Source: a virus | IMG/VR virus record: IMGVR_UViG_3300027736_001515 | Coordinates: 1 to 23,155 of that record | Strand: one strand, 5' to 3' | DNA length: 23,155 nt | Program-made: the position numbers and the translations under genes | Part shown: piece after piece, positions 7,992-14,895 of the stretch | Layout of the letters: each line of letters begins with the position of its first letter | Numbering within the stretch: the first letter of the stretch is position 1 | The notes under the pieces: generated by a model | Database searches by the model: none | Told to the model about the DNA's origin: nothing | Seen by the model: the letters and a program-made list of their open reading frames with translations, nothing else

Positions 7992-8671
7992 TTGATGTAA
8001 CCAGTTCGTCATCTGCAAAATGCGGAGTTTGCGCACCCATTGGTGGATTTGGAAATCACGTGAGATGGTTGGCTCTTTTGGATCCTTGCTTTCAATTTGA
8101 AGTTACACCTCTAGTAGAACCAAGATTTAAAAAAATACCGGACCCAACAAGACACATAAAGTTCTTGGATACTGACAGTAAACTAGAAAGTTTTCGTACA
8201 CAAATTTACTCTTCAAAACGATCATGGGATAATTGGTTATGGATGGAATTTCTATATAGAGAAGATCTTGACGAAGTTCTTGTGTTTGATCACCGGGGAG
8301 ATCAAATTGAAGGCGTAACTAAAAATCTAGTACTAACAGTTAATCCTGATCTAGCATTGTATTCCTATCTCAAACTCAACAGTAATCTAAATCATTGTAC
8401 CCCAGAAATATTCAAAGAACAATCTCTTCGGTTTACTAGAAATGCTATTAGGAATTCTCTTAACCATTCAGAAAATAAAATTATAAATGTAGATTGTTTA
8501 TATCAACCCACCCTTGACAAGACATTTTATAACAGCATGATTGAATGGTTTGAACTAAGCGACTGTTACAATCTTGCCAATGAAGTGCATGGGCTATGGT
8601 TTGATGCTCATCAACGTGCTGAACAAGAATTTGTTCAATATGTTAACAATTTATATGGAGGAAAATTATGA
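7988..8671 (+). CDS. Hypothetical protein upstream of aminotransferase
   Basis: This 227-residue soluble protein has an N-terminal CAPIGGFGNHVRWLALLD segment (15-32) and a SSKRSWDNWLWMEFLYRE block. A C-terminal half follows with INVDCLYQPTLD and many aromatic residues. The Gly-rich N-terminus followed by a basic SSKRSW segment faintly resembles phage sulfotransferase or fucosyltransferase-like proteins, but I see no intact P-loop and do not assign one. It starts in the overlap with the HIT gene (ATGA) and ends in the ATG of the PLP aminotransferase, whose ribosome site GGAGG (8657-8661) lies inside this gene. Its pathway is probably that of the two genes that follow. Confidence 0.72.
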   Translation: MIDVTSSSSAKCGVCAPIGGFGNHVRWLALLDPCFQFEVTPLVEPRFKKIPDPTRHIKFLDTDSKLESFRTQIYSSKRSWDNWLWMEFLYREDLDEVLVFDHRGDQIEGVTKNLVLTVNPDLALYSYLKLNSNLNHCTPEIFKEQSLRFTRNAIRNSLNHSENKIINVDCLYQPTLDKTFYNSMIEWFELSDCYNLANEVHGLWFDAHQRAEQEFVQYVNNLYGGKL

Positions 8672-9573
8672 CAACCCCCCTGCAATCTAATTTGATTGGT
8701 ATTGCAACAGCACCGGCTGATTGTGTCGCTGATCCTGTAAAAGATCAACTGGTGCAAACTATTATAAAATCTATAGGTGCCAATTGGTTAGAGGATGACT
8801 ATGTAGTGCCGCACTATCTCAAAAGATATCGTGAGTGGATCGAAAGCACCCAACTGAATTATGTTACAGGGCTAGATAACTTTCCCAGTGTAACTTACTC
8901 ACAAGGTACCACAGAAAGTTTTGACAAGTTTTATTTACGCAATAGGAATCGTCGTTTTCGTTGTTTCCGCGGAGAATACTTGTATCACGAACTGACCTGG
9001 CGTAACTTAGGACACGATTGGGCTTACATTGACGACAAAGAACTTCAAGCAAACGATGCTGTTATTTTTAGTCTGCCATTTGCTGACACTGGTAATCAAA
9101 AAAACACTCAAGAACTGCTTGATACTTGTTTATCTTTAGGAATACCTGTATTAATAGACTCAGCATTCTTTGGAATTTGTTCAGGCATTGACTTTGATTA
9201 CAGCCATCCTACTATTACTGATGTTACTATGAGTCTTAGTAAACCATTCCCAGTGTATGGTATGCGTATTGGTATTAGATTTAGTAAAGACACCACAGAC
9301 GGATTGAATATCTATGGCAATACTCATTATGTCAACAAGTTCGGAGCGGCAGTGGGTGTGCAACTATTCAATCATCAGCATCCGGACAAAATATTTACTC
9401 GTTACAAAGACCAGCAATTAGCCTGGTGTGAAAAGTATAATTTGATTCCTAGCAACTGTGTGACATTTGGGTTAGACTATAATCATCAGTATGATAATCA
9501 CAATCGTGGAAGTGCAGACAGCAATCGTATCTGTTTTGCTAAATTCTTTAACAAAGGCTACTTGCCACTATGA
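8668..9573 (+). CDS. PLP-dependent fold-type I aminotransferase-like enzyme
   Basis: This 301-residue protein has the core of class I/II aminotransferases. YSQGTTESF (77-85) is the cofactor-phosphate loop and IPVLIDSAFFGI (159-170) carries the ring-nitrogen Asp164. SLSKPFPVYGMRIG (189-202) holds the Schiff-base Lys192 and phosphate-binding Arg200. It is short for the family (350-400), mainly at the C-terminal small domain. A strong GGAGG lies 6 nt before ATG 8668. The PP-loop ATPase overlaps its end by ATGA, suggesting consecutive steps: amine formation and an ATP-activated amide or thio transfer. Substrate could be an amino acid, a sugar or a base derivative. Confidence 0.75.
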   Translation: MTTPLQSNLIGIATAPADCVADPVKDQLVQTIIKSIGANWLEDDYVVPHYLKRYREWIESTQLNYVTGLDNFPSVTYSQGTTESFDKFYLRNRNRRFRCFRGEYLYHELTWRNLGHDWAYIDDKELQANDAVIFSLPFADTGNQKNTQELLDTCLSLGIPVLIDSAFFGICSGIDFDYSHPTITDVTMSLSKPFPVYGMRIGIRFSKDTTDGLNIYGNTHYVNKFGAAVGVQLFNHQHPDKIFTRYKDQQLAWCEKYNLIPSNCVTFGLDYNHQYDNHNRGSADSNRICFAKFFNKGYLPL

Positions 9574-10394
9574 CATGGATTCCAGGTGGTCACGACAATT
9601 GGTTTTCAATATCACTAGATGGTCCAACATTTGAACTAAAGTTTAACCAACATGCAAGTAAGTTACACACCGACTTTGATAGTGTTGCAGACGTGGCCGC
9701 CAATCTATTATATCAACAATGGAACGATCGCCCGTTGTATCTTGCCATGAGTGGTGGTATCGACAGTGAGTTTGTGGCCAATACATTGTATAGAAATAAC
9801 ATTCCGTTTGTTCCTGTTATTTTAAAAATTGAAAATTACAATTCTACAGAATCCTGGTTTGCAGAACACTGGTGCTACCGCCACTGTATTCAACCCACAA
9901 TATTAAATTATTCAATGCCCATGTATTTGGATGCTATGGCTAAATTTTTTCCAAATTTGGTAAAAATTAAACAACCCAGTCAAACGGCAATGATGATAAT
10001 ATATAACTGGATTACACAACAAGATGGGGTTTGTATATACGGCGCCGGAGATATAAATTTACAAGACGGTAAATTTTTCTGTAATAGTTTAGATTTTATC
10101 AGCACCGTTGTGTACAATGATCGTCATCCTGTACCGTTTTTTATGTACACGCCCGAATTGGCATTATGCTATGTGTCAAAATTTGACATCACCATAAGTG
10201 AGCAGTATAATAAATTAAATTTTTATGGTGTCCCTGCTAGACCAAAATTTGATTATATTGATAGTCTTCACCGACTACCAGAGCACAAAATACAAATAGG
10301 TAAACTTGTCACACTATGCAAGTTTCCATTGGATTTTGATCCTTACCATTGGTATGGTACACAAGAACAACTCATGAGAGATTTACAACCATAA
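9570..10394 (+). CDS. PP-loop ATPase, asparagine synthase-like or QueC-like
   Basis: This 274-residue protein carries the pyrophosphatase loop SGGIDS (61-66) after a strand, preceded by a roughly 55-residue N-terminal region. PP-loop enzymes adenylate a substrate oxygen before replacing it with N or S. QueC, which makes preQ0 from CDG, belongs to this superfamily, but its C-terminal zinc cysteines (CxxxxxxxCxxCxxC pattern) are missing: there is no C-terminal cysteine cluster. Its SGGIDSEFVA loop is closer to asparagine synthase-like phage proteins. No glutaminase domain is present, so ammonia would come from elsewhere. It ends the folE operon; the next gene, queD, has its own promoter. QueC replacement is an open possibility, not a call. 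Confidence 0.7.
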   Translation: MTWIPGGHDNWFSISLDGPTFELKFNQHASKLHTDFDSVADVAANLLYQQWNDRPLYLAMSGGIDSEFVANTLYRNNIPFVPVILKIENYNSTESWFAEHWCYRHCIQPTILNYSMPMYLDAMAKFFPNLVKIKQPSQTAMMIIYNWITQQDGVCIYGAGDINLQDGKFFCNSLDFISTVVYNDRHPVPFFMYTPELALCYVSKFDITISEQYNKLNFYGVPARPKFDYIDSLHRLPEHKIQIGKLVTLCKFPLDFDPYHWYGTQEQLMRDLQP

Positions 10395-10397
10395 ATA
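10390..10397 (+). promoter_or_regulatory. Weak T4-type late promoter candidate
   Basis: CATAAATA is one mismatch from the T4 late promoter TATAAATA and overlaps the stop of the PP-loop gene. If used it would start near 10403 and give queD a leader of about 76 nt. The single motif is weak evidence. Confidence 0.25.
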
Positions 10398-10429
10398 TCC
10401 CTTTCAGCGGTCTATCGGCATCGTCCCGC

Positions 10430-10458
10430 TTTACAAACTCCGCCGCCTATGCTATACT
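10430..10458 (+). promoter_or_regulatory. Sigma70-type promoter with extended -10 upstream of queD
   Basis: TTTACA at 10430-10435, a 17-bp spacer and TATACT at 10453-10458 preceded by TGC (extended -10). Transcription would start near 10465. AGGAG at 10466-10470 is the ribosome site for ATG 10479, so the leader is only about 14 nt, too short for a preQ1 riboswitch. It gives queD early, host-polymerase expression independent of the folE operon. Confidence 0.75.
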
Positions 10459-10478
10459 TTAACATAGGAGAAAACAGC

Positions 10479-10985
10479 ATGACAACATTAAATCCCGTAG
10501 TTTACAGATACACCAGTACCAAAGAGTACCACGATGCATTTCCATGTGCGTACAGACAATGGAGGGCAGACAGTCATTGTAATCTAATACACGGCTATTC
10601 ATTCTCAATGAAGTTCTACTTTGGAACCAATGAACTAGATGTGCGGAACTGGGCCGCTGACTATGGTGGACTCAAAGAACTTAAAAAGACCCTAGAAGAC
10701 CAATTTGATCATACACTTATTGTGGCGGCAGATGATCCTGAAATGGTTACATTTAAACTGTTACAAGAACGAAACATGGCCAAGATTGTTGTGTTACCTC
10801 GATTAGGCTGCGAAGGTGTTAGCGATATGCTCTACAAGTATGTCAACGGTGTTTACATTCCTGAGATGTGGGGACCTGGTGAAGCGGCTCGTTTGTGGTG
10901 TTATCGTGTAGAAGTACGCGAGACACAGAGCAACATGGCATTCCGCGAAGGTCATCGCGAATGGAATGAGGATTTATTTGCTTAA
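10479..10985 (+). CDS. queD: 6-carboxytetrahydropterin synthase (QueD), variant metal site
   Basis: QueD turns dihydroneopterin triphosphate into 6-carboxytetrahydropterin. I start at ATG 10479, 8 nt after AGGAG; an in-frame ATG at 10449 lies inside the promoter and is rejected. The 168-residue protein has SHCNLIHGYSF (32-42) with nucleophile C34. DYGGLKELKK (61-70) matches DFxxLK, D77-H78 is the catalytic pair, and VEVRET (144-149) holds the pterin-anchoring Glu148. Compared with E. coli QueD, zinc ligands H16 and H33 align with Tyr25 and Tyr40; only H38 is conserved. I recall similar CxxRQW/HGY forms in bacterial relatives, so this may be a natural subfamily. At 168 residues it is longer than E. 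coli QueD (about 120). Confidence 0.85.
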   Translation: MTTLNPVVYRYTSTKEYHDAFPCAYRQWRADSHCNLIHGYSFSMKFYFGTNELDVRNWAADYGGLKELKKTLEDQFDHTLIVAADDPEMVTFKLLQERNMAKIVVLPRLGCEGVSDMLYKYVNGVYIPEMWGPGEAARLWCYRVEVRETQSNMAFREGHREWNEDLFA

Positions 10986-10996
10986 TAATATACGCA

Positions 10997-11004
10997 TATA
11001 AATA
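10997..11004 (+). promoter_or_regulatory. T4-type late promoter motif TATAAATA
   Basis: An exact match to the T4 late-promoter core, placed in the gap between queD and the glycosyltransferase at 11013. By T4 geometry transcription would begin near 11010, leaving only about 3 nt before the ATG, so the first message would be almost leaderless. It may serve mainly the downstream genes. It supports, but does not prove, T4-like late transcription. Confidence 0.45.
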
Positions 11005-11012
11005 TTTTCACC

Positions 11013-11903
11013 ATGAAAAACGAATACAGCATAGCAGTCTTACTGCCAACTCGCAGCCGCACTGATGCCCTTACTACCAGTGTAACCAGTATTGTAGATC
11101 TAGCCGAAGATATTTCGCGCATACAATTGATCTTTGGGTTTGACGATGATGATGAAATTGGCTTAAATCATTTCAAAACAGTGATTCAGCCATTTTTAGA
11201 TAAACGTAAGGTGTCTTACGAGGCTCAGGCTTTTAAAAGCATGGGCTATGCTGGACTAAATCGATATTACAATCACTTGGCAAAGTCAACTTCGTCTGAC
11301 TGGTTGTTTGTGTGGAATGATGATGCTGTGATGGAGACTCAGGGGTGGGATAGTGTGATTGAGCAATACACAGGTGAATTCAAACTGTTAAAAGTTCATA
11401 CCCACCACGATCATCCTTATAGTATCTTCCCTATAATGCCAAGGGCATGGTATGAGTTAATCAATCATCTCAGTCGCCATCAAATGATTGATGCCGAACT
11501 AAGTCAGTTGGCTTTCTTGTTGGATATTATGCAAGTGATTGAGGTTGATGTCACACACAATCAAGTTGAGTTGACCAAAGACACAACCGATCCACTTAAA
11601 CCCAAAGTGCGATTTGAAGGTAATCCCACCAATCCTATTGACTTCCATCATCCACAAACCAGTGCTCGTCGTTATCAGGATTGTGATGTTATTGCTGAAT
11701 ACATGCGCTCAATTGGACTAGACACCTCTTGGTGGGAAAGTGTCAAGAGTGGAAAAAGTTATGTCTGGGAAAAATTAATTGCCCTGGATGTTAACAAACA
11801 AATGAGTCAATTTGTAATGGAACTTGACGAGCGTGGGCAAGTGTTGTCTTATAGCAAAGATCAAAAAAGTGAAGAACTCCGGAGATCTCTTGCAACAAAA
11901 TAA
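11013..11903 (+). CDS. GT-A glycosyltransferase-like protein
   Basis: This 296-residue protein shows the start of a GT-A (family 2-like) domain: IAVLLPTRSR (about 7-16), then a FGFDDDDE acidic strand and a WNDDAVMETQGWD segment that matches the DxD metal/nucleotide site of these transferases. A long C-terminal part with several His residues is unassigned. No membrane helix is visible, so it is a cytoplasmic transferase. It opens the second sugar block; the methyltransferase starts inside its 3' end. No Shine-Dalgarno sequence precedes ATG 11013, only the late-promoter motif. Donor and acceptor are unknown; a virion protein, host glycan precursor or DNA base are all possible. Confidence 0.72.
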   Translation: MKNEYSIAVLLPTRSRTDALTTSVTSIVDLAEDISRIQLIFGFDDDDEIGLNHFKTVIQPFLDKRKVSYEAQAFKSMGYAGLNRYYNHLAKSTSSDWLFVWNDDAVMETQGWDSVIEQYTGEFKLLKVHTHHDHPYSIFPIMPRAWYELINHLSRHQMIDAELSQLAFLLDIMQVIEVDVTHNQVELTKDTTDPLKPKVRFEGNPTNPIDFHHPQTSARRYQDCDVIAEYMRSIGLDTSWWESVKSGKSYVWEKLIALDVNKQMSQFVMELDERGQVLSYSKDQKSEELRRSLATK

Positions 11904-13110
11904 TATAACAGTCAGCAACTTGGTTACTGAGTGTGTGATTTCCAAAGGCTCGGTTAAAAAAATACTTGATTTTGGACAGCATGCCTATGCCGATACATTT
12001 ATCCGTCCTGATCAACTGCATCTCAGCGAGCCTGTGTTTCCTTTGCAGGTATATCTCAATAGTGATTCAGGTAGTATACAATTAGGATACATTAGTTCAG
12101 CCAAGGACCGTTACAATCTCTACAGTTATAGTTATACTTCTAGCAATAGTCAAACAGCCAGAAACCACTGGGATGAATATGCACAAACAATCAAACGTCG
12201 CGGTCATACAGGACTAGTAGTAGAAATTGGCAGCAACGACGGTTATCTTGTTGGGCAATTCGATCAAGCGGTAGGAGTAGATTCTAGCGCAGAAATGTGT
12301 GCATTGTCTCAAGCAAAGGGCATTGAAACCATCAACACTTTGTTCGATGACGCCACGGCTGACGCAATAAAAAACAAACATGGATCAGCATCAGTAATCA
12401 TTGCTAACAATGTGTTTAACCATGCCAACAATCCTGTGGCATTTGCACAGAGCGTGGCAAGATTGCTATCAAGTTCAGGAGAATTTGTGTTTGAAGTTCC
12501 TTATTGGCTCAGCATGATCGAGTCAGGAAGATTTACCGACATGGTATACCACGAGCATCCTACTTACTTTACTATAAAGATGGCCTGGAACCTGTTAAAA
12601 ACTGCTGGGTTAGAAATAACCGACTTTGATGTGGTTGATTATCACGGTGGTAGTTTACGAGTGTTTGCACGTCTCGACACTGGCGCTGATATGCCGGTTA
12701 AAATTCAAGATGCTATAGTTAAAGAAACAAAAACAGGTTTGTTTGATCCTGCATTTTATCAAAACTTACAACTTCATTTTGAGCAATCTAAGATTGATTG
12801 GCTTGCGTCTTTCTATAAATTACTCAGTGAAGATCCTAACGCAGTTGTCATAGGTGTAGGTGCGGCTGCCAAGGCCAACACATGGTTAAAGTGGCACGGA
12901 CTCGACAGCACAATGATTCGTTGCATCACTGATGCCAGTGAGCACAAACAGGGCAAATATACACCACTTACTAGAATCCCAGTGTTGGCAGATGAAGAGT
13001 TTGCCCAACACAAACAACCATATGCTTTGATATTGAGTTGGAATATTGGCGAAGGACTTCGCCGTGCTATCTTAAATATCAATCCCAACACAAGGTTTAT
13101 ATCACAATGA
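11890..13110 (+). CDS. NDP-sugar C-methyltransferase-like SAM enzyme
   Basis: TTG 11890 is chosen as start: GGAG (11881-11884) lies 5 nt upstream and the gene then overlaps the previous stop by 14 nt; no in-frame ATG is available near the start. The 406-residue product matches deoxysugar C-methyltransferases of the TylC3 type in length and order. An N-terminal ILDFGQHAYADTFI segment is followed by the SAM loop VEIGSNDGYL (111-120). A C-terminal VVIGVGAAAKANTWL Rossmann-like domain completes it. The family's N-terminal zinc cysteines are reduced to one (C15), an unusual loss. It would add a methyl to a keto-sugar on a nucleotide, and the cupin gene overlaps its end (ATGA). Confidence 0.8.
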   Translation: MQQNNITVSNLVTECVISKGSVKKILDFGQHAYADTFIRPDQLHLSEPVFPLQVYLNSDSGSIQLGYISSAKDRYNLYSYSYTSSNSQTARNHWDEYAQTIKRRGHTGLVVEIGSNDGYLVGQFDQAVGVDSSAEMCALSQAKGIETINTLFDDATADAIKNKHGSASVIIANNVFNHANNPVAFAQSVARLLSSSGEFVFEVPYWLSMIESGRFTDMVYHEHPTYFTIKMAWNLLKTAGLEITDFDVVDYHGGSLRVFARLDTGADMPVKIQDAIVKETKTGLFDPAFYQNLQLHFEQSKIDWLASFYKLLSEDPNAVVIGVGAAAKANTWLKWHGLDSTMIRCITDASEHKQGKYTPLTRIPVLADEEFAQHKQPYALILSWNIGEGLRRAILNINPNTRFISQ

Positions 13111-13517
13111 AAACATACAACATTTACGCCGATCACGGTTTAAAAGGTCTTGGATCTTTTGCAGATGACCGTGGTAGTATTACTGACATATTTTATATGG
13201 CCAATATGAATCATGGCTGTATTATTACCAATCAACCAGGTGCTGTGCGTGGCAATCACTATCACAAATTTACCACACAATACACTTACATATTGTCCGG
13301 CACATTGACCTACTACAGTAAAAGTATAGGTGGTGATGAACCCACAGACGTGTTCGATGCTGTGGCTGGTGCCATGATCATCAGTGACCCTCTTGAAATT
13401 CATGCTATGAAGGCCGGTGCTGACGGATGTACTTTTATTGCATTTGCAGAAGGTCCAAGAGGCGGTGCAGACTATGAGTCTGACACCTATCGAGTAGAAG
13501 ATATTACTTCCGCATAG
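13107..13517 (+). CDS. Cupin sugar isomerase/epimerase-like protein (WxcM/FdtA type)
   Basis: This 136-residue small-barrel protein contains GAVRGNHYHKFTTQY (46-60). In this motif His51 and His53 correspond to the catalytic/metal histidines of nucleotide-sugar 3,4-ketoisomerases and 3,5-epimerases. YILSGTLTYY follows, as does a later LEIHAMKAG strand with His96. The size fits a single cupin domain. ATG 13107 overlaps the methyltransferase TGA; the frame remains open further upstream but no better start exists. It likely isomerises or epimerises a 4-keto-6-deoxy sugar nucleotide, a step that fits the neighbouring C-methyltransferase and SDR. A dTDP-sugar substrate is inferred, since no RmlA/RmlB is in the window. 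Confidence 0.78.
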   Translation: MKTYNIYADHGLKGLGSFADDRGSITDIFYMANMNHGCIITNQPGAVRGNHYHKFTTQYTYILSGTLTYYSKSIGGDEPTDVFDAVAGAMIISDPLEIHAMKAGADGCTFIAFAEGPRGGADYESDTYRVEDITSA

Positions 13518-13519
13518 TA

Positions 13520-14125
13520 ATGACAAAAACCGCCGTAATCATTGGCGCAAATAGTGATATTGCCAAGAGCGCCATACAACTGCTTCAAGAACAATATCAC
13601 ATTGTGGCCGTTGGTCGAGAAACAATTGACCTTGACGATCCCACTAGTGATATGCGTATCAGTATGATACTGACTATGGGTGAGCCGGATGTGATTGTTA
13701 ATTGTGCCGGTGTGTTTGACGGAGATAACACTCTGGATTACGATACTGTGTTTAATGTAAACTTAAAAAGCAATTGGTCTGTGATCAACTATTACATCAA
13801 AAATCCGCCAACTAAGTCTGTTAGATTTGTTATGATAGGGTCAAGTGCCTACAAGCAAGGGCGCAAAAACTTTATCTTATACAGCGCCAGCAAGGCGGCG
13901 TTGTTCAACGTATGGCAAGGTGCGAGTGAATTTGTTAGCGACAATTTGAAACTGGGGTTAATCAATCCAGTACACGTACATACTAAAATGACAGCACATA
14001 AACCACATCCAAATCCAGATATTTGTCTAGAACCGATTGATGTTGCAAAAGAGATTGTAAATTTATGTGACATGCCACAAAGTTGCTACATAGATATGGA
14101 TTACAAAATTAAGGATATAACATGA
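13520..14125 (+). CDS. Short-chain dehydrogenase/reductase (second SDR)
   Basis: This 201-residue SDR has a cofactor loop GANSDIA (9-15), a VNCAG strand (60-64), Ser108/109 and the catalytic Y121-x3-K125 (YSASK). The glycine loop is degenerate compared with GxxGxG but is seen in other SDRs. ATG 13520 follows the preceding TAG by 2 bases. Its stop overlaps the UDP-sugar dehydrogenase ATG. Length and layout parallel the SDR at 4513, suggesting the two are paralogues serving separate sugar blocks. Expected role: reduction or oxidation of a keto-sugar nucleotide after the cupin and methyltransferase steps; the substrate cannot be read from the sequence. Confidence 0.82.
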   Translation: MTKTAVIIGANSDIAKSAIQLLQEQYHIVAVGRETIDLDDPTSDMRISMILTMGEPDVIVNCAGVFDGDNTLDYDTVFNVNLKSNWSVINYYIKNPPTKSVRFVMIGSSAYKQGRKNFILYSASKAALFNVWQGASEFVSDNLKLGLINPVHVHTKMTAHKPHPNPDICLEPIDVAKEIVNLCDMPQSCYIDMDYKIKDIT

Positions 14126-14895
14126 AAATAGGAATTATTGGCAAGGGCACAGTCGGTAAGGCTGTATACGAAGGTTTGGAGTATCTTGGACACAGCATGT
14201 GTTTTTATGATCCGGCTTATGATGGTAGTAAACTGAGTGATGTACTGGACGCTGAATGTGTGTTTCTTAGTGTGCCAACCAATCAAGCCGACAACGGTGA
14301 TTGTGACACCAGCATTGTCGAAAGAGTGATTGAAGAATTAAATCAGCATCAGTACTCCGGCCTGGTAGCAATTAAAAGCACAGTGGTACCAGGTACTAGC
14401 AAAAGACTCAGCACACAATACCCAAATTTAAAAATATGTAGTGTGCCTGAATTTTTACGGGCCAAGACTGCTTTGGCAGACTTTGTTTACAATCACGATT
14501 TGCTAATCATCGGTAGTGATCGTGGGGAAGACTTTGAACTAATCAAAAAAATTCACGGGCAATTCCCAAAGAATGTGGCTTGTGTGAGTCCCACCGAAGC
14601 CGAAGTAGTCAAGTACTTTAATAACGTACATCATGCCATGAGCGTGACGTTTGCCAACATCACATACGATGTGTGTAAAAAATTAGGTGCTGATTATAAA
14701 AATGTGTATGATGCAATCACTCAAAGAGAATCTATCAATCCGCACTACCTAATGGCCAATGACAACATGCGCGGTTACGGCGGACATTGTTTGCCCAAAG
14801 ATACCAGCGCATGGAACAACTTGATCAAAGACCTTGGACTGCCATATACCTTGATCCAAAGTGTAATCGATGATAACCAGAAAGCAAACAAATGA
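14122..14895 (+). CDS. Short UDP-glucose/GDP-mannose dehydrogenase-like protein
   Basis: This 257-residue protein has the NAD loop GIIGKGTVG (4-12), a VPTN strand (51-54) and KSTVVPGT (85-92). PEFLRAKTALADF (109-121), an E161/K164/N168 cluster and the catalytic GYGGHCLPKD (218-227) with Cys223 follow. These are the N-terminal and central domains of UDP-sugar 6-dehydrogenases. Standard enzymes have about 400-450 residues; the C-terminal nucleotide-sugar-binding domain is missing, yet the stop overlaps the next ATG normally, so this is not a random truncation. All catalytic residues are present. It may use a smaller substrate or another subunit. The following UXS-like epimerase hints at UDP-glucuronate then UDP-xylose. 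Confidence 0.75.
   Translation: MKIGIIGKGTVGKAVYEGLEYLGHSMCFYDPAYDGSKLSDVLDAECVFLSVPTNQADNGDCDTSIVERVIEELNQHQYSGLVAIKSTVVPGTSKRLSTQYPNLKICSVPEFLRAKTALADFVYNHDLLIIGSDRGEDFELIKKIHGQFPKNVACVSPTEAEVVKYFNNVHHAMSVTFANITYDVCKKLGADYKNVYDAITQRESINPHYLMANDNMRGYGGHCLPKDTSAWNNLIKDLGLPYTLIQSVIDDNQKANK

Noticed and set aside
9570-10394. Naming the PP-loop gene queC
   Set aside because: It has the SGGIDS loop and a suggestive neighbourhood, but the C-terminal zinc cysteines of QueC are absent and the loop context is nearer to asparagine synthase-like proteins. Recorded as a candidate only.
10395-10478. preQ1 riboswitch before queD
   Set aside because: The promoter -10 is at 10453-10458, leaving only about 14 nt of leader from that start, too short for an aptamer. 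AGCGG/CCGCT arms at 10407-10430 are short and lie upstream of the start.
10449-10478. Upstream ATG start for queD
   Set aside because: The ATG at 10449 overlaps the -10 element, so the message would begin after it. ATG 10479 has AGGAG at the right distance.
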